Below, piece after piece: positions 1 through 13,338 of a DNA stretch of 61,313 bases. The stretch comes from Saccoglossus kowalevskii (lineage: Eukaryota > Hemichordata > Enteropneusta > Harrimaniidae). The notes beneath the pieces are model-generated. The model made no database searches. It was not told the origin of the DNA and saw only the letters and a program-made list of their open reading frames with translations. Location of the stretch: assembly GCF_000003605.2 (NCBI RefSeq), contig NW_003131381.1, forward strand, positions 2,267 to 63,579, read 5' to 3'. The first letter of the stretch is position 1, and the number at the start of each line of letters is the position of its first letter. Both the position numbers and the translations under genes were made by a program.

Positions 1-2107
1 TTGACATTAATGGGTGAAAATCGGACCAATGTTTATTGGAACAATTGAAATAACATGTAAATAGCCTCAAATTACATATTTTATATTCCTTCATTTCCCC
101 AATTTTATGAATACTACAAAATATTGATGTCTTTGTACCCACAGAATGTACCCCAGTAGGCATTGCATGCAGTGTTATGATGTGGCCTTAAGGAAGACAT
201 ATAACACAGTGCACTGAAACTCTGAGATTCATTAATGACTTTCTATAAATCAGAAGTAACTACTCAAGTACTGACACACAAATATTTTATTTTAGTGGAT
301 TTGATGTTGCATGGAAATATATTCATGTGGTTTTATATTAAATTTGCATATTCACTCAGTTTTAACTATAGTACATTTATCTATCAGTGAAATAAAGAAA
401 ACAAGCACTAACAACGCATAGTCCATGGTTGGTATTATCGGTTGTCAGAATAAGTTGTTTCCCAGAAAAATTACAGACTACCAGTCAGCCATATTCAATC
501 AAATAATAATGTAAATTAATGTGCATTTGTAAGTCACCTTACATGGTCTTTGTGATAAGTTGAATGAGATTGGTTAAAGCACATTTAAAACATGGTTCTA
601 GACAGACATACAAAACCAAAATTATAATCTCTGATTTCCAACTTCATCTGAAACATGGAATAAAATACAGCTAATAATTAAAGGTACTCTAAAACCATTT
701 ATTTTCACTGACATTTAATTTTGATGTTTTGAGCATATTCACTGTGTTTTAAGTTCACAAATTTGTCAAGAAAATAATGAGTTTTATTGTTATTTTACAT
801 GTTTATGTAGATTTAATTTAGTGGATTTTACTAAACCCAGTGAATAATTAATTGTTTTACACTAGTCGCCAGGATCATGTGTAGATGATATGGATCCCAT
901 ACTATCCTTGGGAATATATGCATAGCTTAAATGTGTCATTTATTCAGACAAAACATTTTAATGCATCAATATTGAGAATTATCATTGCTATGGGAAACAA
1001 TAGAAAAATGTTCTGAAATCAACAAAACATACTTTTTTTCGCCCAATACAGTACAACTTTTTCAAAATTTTGATGTGGTCCTGTGTATGATCTGCTAATT
1101 CACTATATTTAAAGAGCTTGACATAACTGTACAGAAAATACATTATATAACAATCACAGTGCAGAAATAAAAGCTACGTTCATGCTATAATTGCTAGGTT
1201 TACTTGATAGCATTTTATTTTAGTTTTTTGTTCCAATTACCAGAATCTGAAGTGTTTTTATATGGTTGTGGTCGACCAAGAGCTGTTTAGACAATTGGGG
1301 CTCAGTCCTATTGAGTTCAACCCCAAAGATTTAACAGTTGAAAACAGATTGAGTTGAACACGTTTACAGTATTTTTTGCTGGTTCTAGGTGTTCAGATAA
1401 AATGCTGTCATATAAACATGGTAATACAATAATCTGACTAATCTGGCATGTTTATTCAAAGATTCATCTTCTTTTCATTCATAAGTGATTGTAAATGTGG
1501 TTAAGCTCATACCATTCCTTGATGGCATTTGGAGCATATGATAGAATCTGCAGCGTATCGAGCTACCAGTATAGTCACAAGTCATAACTTTAACTGTTTA
1601 GACAATAAAAGTGACTCCAGGATGAATCCTTAGCATACATGTTTTCTTGACTGCTGTAACTATATCGATTATAAGGCTGTGTTGGACCACTACAAAAGTC
1701 AACTTTTCTATTGAAAAGAGCATTGTGTCAATTCTGTGGTACAAATTATGATATATATTATTCCAATTCAAAATTTCTGCCTGCTGTTTTATTAGATTCT
1801 ATTTCAATACTGAATCAGTCAGTTACACTAGTGGAATGTATCTATAATATTTATGGTTTATTTTTAAGGGTTTTCAAATCTTTAACATCTGCTTAGTTGG
1901 CCACAAAAATAGCAATAAAAGGAAGCAAGAGAGAGAATCACAAGACTTGTTTTTGCGTCTCAAAAGAGTGTTTCATTTCCATCATTATCGTGTTCACTAG
2001 TATTTAGAACAGTGGAGAAGATAAGACACTATTTGAACGTCAACATTAAAATGGCCTTGAGGGAATTTCATTAATTTTGGCCCTGAAAATAAGTGTCCTC
2101 TAAAAGT
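1..2107. other. Non-coding AT-rich DNA
   Basis: No open frame above about 60 codons, no convincing splice-bounded exon, and one diverged palindromic element (684-864). I see nothing else. Confidence 0.7.
684..864. mobile_element. TACTGTAAAATA-type palindromic short element, diverged
   Basis: Shares tttattttcactgac and the far end aaacccagtgaataattaat with the 2376 and 18809 copies. Confidence 0.5.
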
Positions 2108-2202
2108 ATAGAATAGAGAATAGAATAATAGAATAGAGAATAGAATAGAATAGAATAGAATAGAATAGAATAGAATAGAATAGAATAGAATAGAATAGAA
2201 TA
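2108..2202. repeat. (TAGAA)n microsatellite
   Basis: Pentanucleotide array tagaatagaatagaa with a few imperfect units at its left end. Confidence 0.95.
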
Positions 2203-2375
2203 AGAGACATTTATTTTGTTGGTTTAATCAAACATATATATATGTATAATCAAAGACTTCCTAAAATGCATATAAATACTACCAGTACTTTACCAAAATT
2301 TAATGATACATGTACTACCCGGTATATTAGTACAAGTGGATAACCAAACTGTGGCATACAGGCAAATGAACAACA

Positions 2376-2586
2376 TACTGTAAAGGGGGTAATTATTCAC
2401 TGGGTTTTAATTTGGCTTATTTCGCTGACTGGAAAATGCGCTAAATTAAAACCCAGTGAATATGTAAAATTTAGCATAGAACACATTATCTAAATGACGA
2501 AACCGTAAATTTAAAACCCACTGAATATGCCTGAAATGGTAAATCAGTGAAATTTAAACCCAGTGAAAATTAGTCATTTTACAGTA
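2376..2586. mobile_element. TACTGTAAA-type palindromic short element
   Basis: Begins tactgtaaagggggtaatta and ends agtcattttacagta. Internal ttcactgggttttaatttgg and aaacccagtgaa are inverted relative to each other. Confidence 0.7.
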
Positions 2587-3039
2587 GTTTAAGTCATTGT
2601 TGATTTTGACTCAGACTGATAAAATGTGCAAACAAAATGGTCCTTTTACTACAATTTGATTTTTTTAATCACTTATATATTTATTGCTGTAAACCAATAG
2701 AACATTTGTAATTCTAAGGATGCAATAAAGTTATTATTATAATTATTATTATTATTACAATACAAACAACACAGAATAAACACCTATAGTCTAAACTATG
2801 TGGGTGTATTAAAATAAAATATGATTCATTCTACACACAAGTACAATGATTCAATATGTGTTAGTCCCATTTTCAATCCTGTGTTTGATCAAAGAGTGAA
2901 GACACACTATAAATGACAGCTATCACACCAAAATCGGGATTTCTTTATTCCTGTAATAACAATTTATCCTCTTTTTTTTTGACTCCTGCTAATAAAGTCA
3001 TGTTTACAAAAAGAGTGCTCTTCACAGTTAGCCAAATAC

Positions 3040-3765
3040 ACAGTAAACAAATCAGTGCACTTAGCAGCAGAATAATGCTTTCAATTAGGTATAATTAATG
3101 CTAATTAGCAAAATACTCACAGTAAACAAAACAGTGCACTTAGCAGCAGAATAATGCTTTCAATTAAGTATAATTAATGCTAATTAGCAAAATACTCACA
3201 GTAAACAAAACAGTGCGCTTAACAGCAGGATAATGCTTTTAATTAAGTATAATTAGTGCTAATTAGCAAAATACTCAGTAAATAAAACAGTGCACTTAAC
3301 AGCAGGATAATGCTTTTAATTAAGTATAATTAGTGCTAATTGGGCAAAATACTACAGTAAACAAATCAGTGCACTTAGCAGCAGAATAATGCTTTTAATT
3401 AAGTATAATTAATGCTAATTAGCAAAATACTCACAGTAAACAAAACAGTGCACTTAACAGCAGAATAATGCTTTTAATTAAGTATAATTAATGCTAATTA
3501 GCAAAATACTCACAGTAAACAAATCAGTGCACTTAACAGCAGAATAATGCTTTTAATTAAGTATAATTAGTGCTAATTAGCAAAATACTCACAGTAAACA
3601 AAACAGTGCACTTAACAGCAGAATAATGCTTTTAATTAAGTATAATTAATGCTAATTAGCAAAATACTCACAGTAAATAAAACAGTGCACTTAACAGCAG
3701 GATAATGCCTTTAATTAAGTATAATTAATACTAATTAGCAAAATACTACAGTAAACATTTCAATT
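3040..3765. repeat. About 79-bp satellite, nine copies, TAATTA-rich
   Basis: The unit contains acagtaaacaaatcagtgca, cttaacagcagaataatgct and tttaattaagtataattaat, then gctaattagcaaaatactc. Copies start near 3041, 3119, 3198, 3276, 3354, 3435, 3515, 3594 and 3671, a partial one at 3749. Copies differ by only a few bases. Confidence 0.95.
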
Positions 3766-6169
3766 ACAGTATTTCTATATATATGATATTAAACAAATAA
3801 TTGGCTCTACATTGCCATAGTCAATACACTTCCATGTACTGTCATGGATTTTTATGAGATTTATTATACATTCAGACAAATAACTTTTATAAGTTTAAAT
3901 ACATCTCAGATAGAAAAAAAAGTGACATTGAATCATTGGAGAATTTCAAGAAGGTAGTCAAAATTTTAATTTCTCCCATCTAAATATATAACAATTGTGT
4001 GGTGGAGCTCACAACTGTGTAAGGGGTAGAAAATCAGGGGATTTTCAAATAAGGAAAGATGCAAACGCACCTCAAAATTATAGTCGGCTGTAACTTATTA
4101 TATATTGCTTTGAGTAAGATAATATAGTTTACTTCATGAAAAATAATGCATCCATTTGATCGGAAAACACTCTCACAGAAACTGGTGATGCAGTTCAATA
4201 GTTTTAAAAAGTCAGACTATATACATCAATAAAGTTAAAAGACTCTGAAGCATTCAAGTTAGTAGATTGTAGATAAAAGCTGTAGATTTATTGAATAACA
4301 GTCCTGAGGCTTTGTGCAAGTTAAAGAGACATATATTAAACCATTAAATTAAGCATAATGCAGAAAGGAAATAAACATTTCAAATGGTATCGGTTAAAAT
4401 GATTCATAGAATTCATAGAATTTGTATGACTGTTATACAGACCAGAAAATTACCTGTAGTTAAAAAAATAAATGAACATTACACAATTGCAGTTGAAGTA
4501 TTATCTAAACAAAATAACAGTCTGTTGCAAACTCATAGAATCGGTTTAAAGGCTTAATTATAGACTTCTTGTTTTGCGGTCTATTGGCTGAACACAATAG
4601 TTCCCATGTGCTTATTTTCTACACTATTGGAAGCCCTGTCTCGGGAGGGAAAAGTGCAAATAAATCAACATTAAGGAGGGTTGGTAGTTGAAAAAAACAA
4701 ACAAGAAAAAACCAAGACACTTAGGTATTCAATCATATGAACATTTATTTTTCTCTCAAATTATCAATAGCATTAACTTCAAATCAGGTACTTGAAAATT
4801 CTCAGGGTTGCAGGGTCCAATCTTATTTGTTTTACAAATAAGCCTCTTATACACCTGCACGTTACACATGATATCCAGGGTTAGGCCATTCCATTTTGGA
4901 AAATATCATAGGGTGAATGGGTCAAAATTTGCTGTGCATTGAGCAGAAACAACTAGCAAAAACCAGGTTCAGACAATTAATCAGTGCCAGTAAACTTATC
5001 ATAACAAAGAAATTAATCATAAAGTACCTAGACACATTAATGCTAAAGTCAATATAGACCAGCTAACAATTTTATAATACTGTGTATTTTCATTCCATCA
5101 TTAATTTACTGCATTCTTACAGTTACCCCATCACACAGCAACTTTCACGTTTCAGAGATTGAAATCAGATGCCATGAAGGCAGTTGTATTTGACGTCTGT
5201 CATGACTGCCTTGGTGCTTTAAAAATTCTTTGGTATATCCTTCACAATTTCAATTAATTTTATGCATTTTTAGAAGTTTTGGCATTGGAAATGTTTGACC
5301 TCAGAATACAAAAGTTCAAGTGCTATAAATGCTCTACATAAAATGCAAATTGAACATGTTTTATGTGACCTCTTTATGTATATAAATGACAATGTCAAAG
5401 TTTTACACTAATTTAAAAGTATAAAGTTTTGGACAAACTAGCTTGGTGAGATTATATACTAAAAACCTTCAAGCAATCTTCAAATCTTAGTGTGTTTCCT
5501 GTCTCTGTGCATAATTCTAATTGAATGGGTGTACATCAACGATCACTGTACCTCCGCTGCTAAGTGAGTTTCAACGACTCAAAGAATACCACACAGCGAA
5601 CAATACACACCCGACTCCTCACTCCCTTTACGATTGTGACATGTATAGTCTAAAATTTCCATTCTGAAAATTGAACAGTATTCACTTGCCGTAATAAAAT
5701 ACAGTAAATATATAGGCAACATACATTATGACAAATTTTACTTCCAACTTGCCATCCAGAAGACAAATTATTTTGAATACTACATGTATGAATACAAAGG
5801 AATTATTGAAAAGTTCAGTCAAATAAACAATTTTCACTCTCGCTGTCATTTTAGTCAAACAGTTTAGACATGAGCATTAAAATACTTGACTGAACTCAAA
5901 GAGTGGATTCCATTCGAATAGTTGAACCCGGCCTGGTGTCATCATGTTGGCATATCAAGTATGTAACTTATCTGCAATCTGGGCTAGCTGTGATGGCATT
6001 CACTGCTAGTAATTGCTGAAATACTATTACTGTCAATAAAATAATAATGTTATGATTCGATGTCTATGATATATTGGTATGTCCCACAAAGCATTTTATT
6101 ATAATGAGGCTATTATAATTAAATTTGTTTGTATATTCAAAACACCAAATCAATTTTCTACTTTTTAAT

Positions 6170-6415
6170 AGACCATTTTGCAAGATCACACGTTATGCAT
6201 GAAATCAAACATAAAAACAGGACAAACAAAGGCCAAAGCGTCATAGCAGCGTCAAAATATTACATGGGATTCAATGAACAAAAAAATATTTTTTAGGTAT
6301 TTATGCGCATAAGTGCTATAAACACATTTGATGTTGGACAATTTTGATGAAGTAAGGATATCGCAAAGTCATTTTCCTCTCTGAAAGATCAGTATTTTGA
6401 CATTGAACTATTATG
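6170..6415. repeat. Diverged dispersed repeat, partner at 17103-17345
   Basis: Both copies share aatagaccatttt, gacaattttgatgaagtaag, caaagtcat and ctctgaaagat in the same order and spacing. No inverted ends or coding seen. Confidence 0.6.
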
Positions 6416-7507
6416 ATTTTTCATGAAAACTTTATTAATTTTCTTGAATTTTTTCAAATATTCTGACAGGAAGTGTGATGAACCAAAACATGGACCTTTT
6501 TATTCTGGTCCTATCTTTCACAACATATGTACGGCATATTTATCCTAAAATGTCACTGTAATAAAAACTGTTTAATTCTCACTTCTTAATTACATAACAA
6601 TTGAGTATTGTTACTACTGGTAGCATTATAACAATGGACTCTCATGACTTTGATGTGAAAAGTCAGGTGGTTAATTTATTGGTATAGGGAATGAAGTCAA
6701 CACATTGATGACTGTTACAATAAGTCACACTACTATAATTAATTCCATCTAGTAGATGTATGTCAGATCTCGTACAAGATTGGTGCACAACTTTAATACC
6801 TAACAAATACTACTATATCTAGTATTGATTATTACACAGCACTACAATATACCGGGTACTACACTATGCAAAATATTTAAAGCATACCATTACCCATTCT
6901 CAAGATAATCCCAGCTTCAATATATTATGATATATCACTGTTTCAAGGTTTATTTCATCAGTTTTATGTTGACCGGTTTTTATTATTATCATTATTCTTT
7001 AAAAATAGTATCTGAAAACTTTTTTTGCAGATGTTTTACTAAAGCAGCTGTTTCAACTGTTGATGTATTTATGTTCTTTCTATATCTTATTGGTCCCTGA
7101 GTGCATGGCATAAAACAGCTGTACTCTTCCACAGCTACCAAAATAAAACATCCATAACCCCACACTGGTTTGTACCATACAATTTGTTGAAGTATATCTG
7201 GCTGGAAGGCTTTTTGCCAGCCTACTCAACCACCCCATCTTATTAGACAGCACACTACAGTTTTGACAGACATCAATGCTGGCCTGAATTACAACAGTCT
7301 GCATTTGTTGATTGAAAGATTCCTGTTCATTGCATTAACAATGCAGTGTCACAAAAAAATGGACTACAAACCTTTGGTTACTCACTACCATCTTTTTCCC
7401 CAATGTCCTTATACAGGCACTTTCATTTTTTATGCTACAACCATAGTTACTAATAATGACATTACTCTTATTTTTTAATATATTAAATTTAAATGTGATT
7501 GTCATGC

Positions 7508-7612
7508 AGCTTGTGTTCCAATTTCATGTAAATAAACAATGTATCTTACATGCATTGTGTACGTTGCTGTGAGTCCTATATCAAACAGAATGCGATGCAA
7601 CGACTACTGCCC
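7508..7612. mobile_element. Diverged fragment of the GGTCGTCGCG element
   Basis: Shares aatttcatgtaaataaacaa and tgtacgttgctgtgagtcct with the 39338 copy, ending gcaacgactactgcccttca. Confidence 0.6.
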
Positions 7613-7719
7613 TTCAACAACAGAACACTATACTTTTGACACAACAAATATGATTAACATAATGTATTGTTATGAAAATTAGGTATGATGTCATGCTTTA
7701 TTTCTAGAAGAACCCCGAG

Positions 7720-7852
7720 TTACTGTAGAAGGTTTTTAAATTCATTAATTTACAACAACAAAAAATGCATTTTATTGTTGAATTTATTTTGAATTTATTA
7801 ATAATCTAAATGAAAATAAAACCCAGCAAATAAAATATTTAGCATTATACAC
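7720..7852. mobile_element. TACTGTA-type element fragment
   Basis: tactgtagaaggtttttaaa at the left and aataaaacccagcaaataaa internally match the family; the right end is lost. Confidence 0.4.
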
Positions 7853-10463
7853 ATCATGAACCCCAAAACAATGCACTAGAATCTGTTCTTACATAAGGTT
7901 ATTGCTAGGATTGCCTTTCAAAGATAGAATGCCATGTACAAATATTATGAAATATGCAAATGATTATTTTGTAACCAGTTACATTATGATAACAGCATGA
8001 GTGGATTAGGCACTACTGAGCTACTGCAACATAATCTCACACCAGAACTCCAAGACACTCACGTTTTTTCCAAGCAATATAACTTGCAAGTTAAAATTGT
8101 GTTTTTTTTCAGCCTTTTTTAGAATAAAATATACCATATTTGGTATATTAGAAGCACATTTCGATAGAACTCTATCTCTACCTCTGAAAATTTCATTTAT
8201 TTTAACTTGGATCATTACAATATGACTTATTTTGACCATGAACACACTCCTGTTGTATACTAGTATATAAGTTCTACTACATGTATCACTTAGAAAATAA
8301 GGTGTTTGTTCTTAGCTTATTGTATTGCTACTTCTTATTTTTATTTGACTGTAGCAGGGCAAAGACATCACAAATTCTGGCTACCCATTAAGCCTACTCC
8401 AACTCCCAACAAAAATATTACTTTCAAGTCCGGGCTATAGGCTCAAGCACTATATAATTTTTTTTTGCATTTTACAGTGTTATATATTGAGTTCTGCATT
8501 TTATTTTATTTTTCCGTAAATATTGTTTGTGCATTGTGAATTTTGTTGACGAGTGTATGTTTGTCTTGGTTATGTAACCATTTTGATTATTTCCAAGGAG
8601 TTTTAAGCGTTTTTTTAATTGAAATGTATTGTTTATGTGACAAATAAAATATCCTATATATATGGACATCTCTGTTACAGTTATAATGCAGTTTAGTGTT
8701 TGGCTCTTTTTATATACACCAATATAAATAGGTTTCAACATACTGTGCACACAGACCAAAAGTTCCTGGGAGCATGGTATTAACTTTGTTTAATATTTTG
8801 TCACATCAATTTTTTCATAATTGTACTGAACTGAACAATTTTAAAAGCTTGCTAGCAATTTTAGTTGAGGTCATAACTCTGGAAACTGCAAAGTGCAATG
8901 GATCAAATTGTTGATAAACAGAACACTTCAAACTCTGCAGACTATAAATATATACGACTTGGAATTTAAAATAACCAATACAATAAGGTCTTTAACTGGT
9001 GTTGTATTAAACTGTAATAGGAAATTTAATAAGGCTGTGAAAAAGATGTACAATAATGCATATTGAGTGTTAAAACCTAGTGTCCATAGTGAGTTTCATA
9101 GTGTGGTAAAATATGTCAATTAACAACAAAACTGACAACATACGTCCAGAGACAACGGATAGTGAAGTAACATTATGTGAACCTTTCACCATTTCACAAA
9201 CTTGTCCGCACTAAAATGTTGCATTTGACTATTTTTATGAATTTTTCTTAGTTTCCTTGTTAATTTTAGACTAAATGGTCATATTTTCTATTAGACTACA
9301 GGTCTTGCACCCTAGAACTTTATTGTGTATGGCTGCTGCTTTAACACAAGCATAGTGGCCACTCACACTAAAAGTGTTTGAGTACAGGTCTTGCTGAAAA
9401 TGTTTTAAATATGAAAAAAAAATTACATTGGCTTTATTTTATGAAAGGTGAATAAAGATGACTTTGGCATTCAAGGGTTTGGAAGTTGGAAGGTTAATAA
9501 TTAAGAGCTCCAAATGACCTCGATGCGGTTGGGAAACCATGGAAGGTAACTCTCATGTATAAACTAACATGGAGGGCTATTTTGTTTTAATTAAAAGTTG
9601 ATGAAAACCTTAAAACAGATGTAGGCAGTTTACCAAACATGATTATATAAACGGCATGAATTGCCACCATCTAATGTAACTATTATGGATTTAATATCAC
9701 AGAGCGATTCAATGGTACATTTCACTTTAAATACTACAGTGCAAATAACACCGACACTGACGCAGCAGAACCCTAGCAATAATTATTGTGACTGGAGTGA
9801 AATTTAACAATCAGATTGTCAAATGAAACATGCTGCACAGGCAATTATATGAAATTTAATATGGATATATCTCAAATTATCTACAAGAAAAGTTCTCATT
9901 CAGCAAATCCTATCAAGAAGGAAATTAAAGAACTGCGAATTAGGGTCATGGAATGGTAATGTGATATTTTGCGTGGTAGCTTGGGAGTCAACACAGCATA
10001 TTTAAACTGACAGACTATGATAGTGAGACTTGCCATTTGGTAAACTTCTGTATGCCTTGAGCCTAATATTCATAAGAAGGGTTACTCTTACCTTGAAAGG
10101 TGATAATCTGAGTGACTGGTGGCTGGCAGTGATTCCAATGATCCAAAGTGACTACCAATACAGGCAAATGACAGCAAACGATGATAAACAGAAGACTGGA
10201 CATACTGTCTGTATGTCTAATCCCAAATGATAAGTCAAGTATTGAGTTTGTTAAACGTCCTTCTGTAATCCACAATAATAGACTGCTTTGTGAGTGGAAA
10301 TAGTAGTCGCCTGTCTCCAATTGATTTGGGATACGACTCCTTTAAATTACAACATCTGTTTAAATTGAATCTTCCACTGTAGCTCACAAGTCTTTTAAGT
10401 TCATCCTGCCAACGACCACAGTGAAGTCAACTTTTACCTGCAAGTTAGGAATAAATAAAAATA

Positions 10464-10705
10464 GTTTAACTTTTTCACCACCAGTTCTTTATTTTCATCA
10501 CAAATTCACAAAATTGTCCTGTTTATAGTCTGCACTTTCCTTCAGACGATTGGGACAAAAATAACAAAAGTTTTTGAGTAAAAACTGAAAATTTACAAAA
10601 TTGCTGTCCTTTGGCTCAAAAATTATGGCTTAAATATTTTAGAATATAAGAAAAAAAACTGCAGAAAAATTTGGGAAAGAAACTTTGGCAGTGAAAAGGT
10701 TAAAC
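10464..10705. mobile_element. Short inverted-repeat element, CTTTTTCACCACCAG family
   Basis: Ends GTTTAACTTTTTCACCACC and gtgaaaaggttaaac are inverted repeats. The interior (cacaaattcacaaaattgtc, tttatagtctgcactttcct, aaaactgaaaatttac) is shared with 33145-33394 and with the 14960-16150 tandem array. No coding capacity. Confidence 0.7.
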
Positions 10706-12861
10706 TTTAAACACTTTTTTGTTTTCGTGTTTAGACATTTCATTACAAGATGGTAAGCAGCCGTACTTCACTTTCTATATTAGAAATTAATAGTTCAATT
10801 GAGAATGAAAATTTAACTCCCTATTTTTATAAACTGACCCCTACGCTAAATATCATTGGAAACCCTGATTCTATACTCCACAACTTAGTGATACTTGACA
10901 AACGGTTACTGGGTACCTAAATGGTTTAACTGTGAAAACAAGAATAAGAAAGAAAACAACATTATGCTAACAGAAGAACTATTATCTGCAGCTCAAAATA
11001 AAAAAATAAAAAAACTTTGTAAATACTATTAAGGCCGGTGTAAGGTGACATATACTATTACGGTACCCACCAAACGCAGCAACGGCCTATACAATCCGTG
11101 TGTGCATCGTCAGCAAGCCTCATACGTCAAACCTCAGTCTACAGACGACTGAACTTTTAAATAACAGATCACTTCGGTCTGACTATTGTCATTCAATTTG
11201 ACAGACGTCTAACAAAGGTTGTCAGTTCTTAGTTCTGAAAAGAACCAAATGAAATGCATACTATACTTGTAGGGGTGTCGCCGCTGAATGCATTGTACTT
11301 TGTGACAATATGATTTTGTCCTGAGTGTCGGCTTATACGTGGGTTAGGGTTTCGTCTGCTGCAAACATTCAAAAATGTTAAAACCCAGTCACAAACAAAT
11401 GGTTACCGTAGAAATATTTTGAACCGATGGTGCTGTTGCAGTGATTATGTCTGTTCTTTGTACCGGAAAGTAGTAGTATCCTGCTCACGTTGACTGGTAG
11501 AGTTAATTGAGTACTTTGAATCTGTGTAATTATCCAAGTTCAAGCGATTTCCTGTCGGGTCCGAGTCAGTGTCGTGTAGGTCGACGTAATTTGCTGGGAT
11601 ATTTTAAAAGTAACGGTTATGAAACACTCATGTACTCACCGGTTGGGTGTATAAGCGGATTATTTCACGATTATTGTGTTGGAAACATACTGACCATCAA
11701 TAACCCACAGTAGTTCTGTAAAGAAATCTGAGCTCGACTTCGTCTTTCTCTCAAGCTCCCACAAGACAGCTCAGCTTACAACGATCATGGCTGTTCTGAT
11801 TACTGTAACACCCCCCTTTAGTATGCAATAATAATAATATTTCATTTCATTGACGCGATACTGACGCAAAAAGTTACAGCAGTATTGTCTTTAAAAAAGG
11901 CTATTAAAAACATACAAAATACAACACAACTAGGAACTATAAAGTTAGAAAAATAAGAAATAAAGTTCAAGTATTAAATATGATAGGGTAGGTCCGTAGT
12001 ACTGTGGAAGACAGGACGTAAGCGGTAGAATCGACGCGAGGGTATATGACGTAATCATTGGTCAAATGAAGTGCCAGCAGAAATGTTTTGGCCATTATGT
12101 ATATTTGTCATCATCTGATTAAAGTAACCTCGACCTGCCCCTAAACAAAAACAAAAACAACAACAACAACAACAACAACAACACAATATTGGTTACAAAA
12201 CTATGTCATATTGAAAACAACCGTGGAACCTATTTATTACTAATCTAGGGACCAATGGGCCAAGTGACGTGAACTAGATGCCCATACATGTAGTATAGAA
12301 AGATAAAGTTATTTTATGAATATTTAATGACCGCAAATTATCACAACAATCTCGAGTTATGTAAATCTTGCCCGCATACACAGTAGTTGTCGCGATACGT
12401 ACATGTCATGTCCTTTAAAAAAAAACAATACTTATACAATTGGTTACTTGCTAGCGCCGCAAAAACGAATTTATTCCATATTTCTAAATTATGTACCAAA
12501 ATCGAAGAGACTGATGTAATTTATCGATTCCGTAAAAAAAAAAAAACAAGATCTGGAAACGGACTCGACAGGGAGGGGTTATTGGCCAGCATATTGCAGC
12601 CAAAAACACAAATATAAAGTAGAATTTGCGATATGCGTTAAAAAATCATCTCTGCCAGTCAGGCGCATTTATTCGCCTAGCCAATACATTGGGGTGGGTA
12701 TCGAGTTCATATAACCGAAAAGTACGACTGTAGATGACTACTATTTTACTAAGATACGTCCGTTTCCACGGCGACCAACGAAAAATGCTATACGGAGAAT
12801 ATGAGAAACACAAACACGATTTTACAAAGTACGGATCTGGACGACTAATAAGTAAAATGCT
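10706..12861. other. Intergenic DNA, GC-richer patch 11030-11800
   Basis: The patch has more CG dinucleotides than its surroundings (gtgtcgccgctgaatgc, tcgacgtaatttgctggg) and could be a promoter or decayed exon, but no frame shows family resemblance. The rest is unremarkable. Confidence 0.5.
12144..12182. repeat. (AAC)n microsatellite
   Basis: acaaaaacaaaaacaacaac followed by pure aac units. Confidence 0.9.
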
Positions 12862-13026
12862 ATTGAGCAATACAATTATAGCAATGAATACATATTAAAT
12901 GAAAGTGTTGGCCACGCCGCGTTCTGTTCGATATGGGACTCATAGCGACGTATACAACGCAAGTAAAATACCTTGTTTATTTACATGAAATTCGAACACG
13001 CACTGCGCGACGACCACCGCGCTTTA
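12862..13026. mobile_element. Reverse-oriented copy of the GGTCGTCGCG element, one end missing
   Basis: Reverse complement of 39338-39490: shares ttggccacgccgcgttctgt, catagcgacgtatacaacgc and cgcgacgaccaccgcgcttt. The end at 12862 lacks the second inverted repeat. Confidence 0.75.
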
Positions 13027-13170
13027 AGTATAATATTGGCTCAATTTATTTAAAAAAAATCAATATTTGACGTATCATTTGAGGTCTAGGAATTATTGGT
13101 CTGCATATTGCAAGAGAGTCGCATAATTCACGGTCATATTGGTTTTGGGGCAATCAAAATGAACAAAATG

Positions 13171-13338
13171 TTAAAGCGGGAGGGTTGTCACCTGCGCATG
13201 CGCGGGATTTGAGTCCCAAGCAACGATAACAACACACGCTGAAAGCGCAAATGATTATGGGTAAACGCTTGTTTGTAAACAATTACATGGTATGGCCAAC
13301 TGACCCATGCGCAGATGACGACTCCCCCACTTTAAGAT
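13171..13338. mobile_element. TTAA-ended inverted-repeat element, about 165 bp
   Basis: The left arm TTAAAGCGGGAGGGTTGTCA and the right arm gatgacgactcccccacttt are imperfect inverted repeats of about 30 bases enclosing a GC-richer core with cgcatgcgcgg. TTAA at both ends. Non-coding. Confidence 0.65.

Larger units (their letters stand above)
3766..10463. other. Intergenic AT-rich DNA, no gene seen
   Basis: Only short chance frames. Holds the 6170 dispersed repeat, the 7508 and 7720 element fragments, and a slightly GC-richer patch at 5520-5650 that I cannot name. A well-formed minus-strand acceptor (CTAACTTGCAG) sits at about 10440 with 17 open codons after it, noted as a finding. Confidence 0.6.

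Noticed and set aside
5520-5650. GC-richer patch with gagtttcaacgactc, considered as a hammerhead ribozyme or small RNA
   Set aside because: The conserved CTGATGA core is absent on both strands and no stable arrangement of stems was found by eye.
11741-11835. Possible first exon starting ATGGCTGTTCTGATTACT on the plus strand
   Set aside because: The frame ends after about 14 codons, the donor is weak, and no downstream exon was found.
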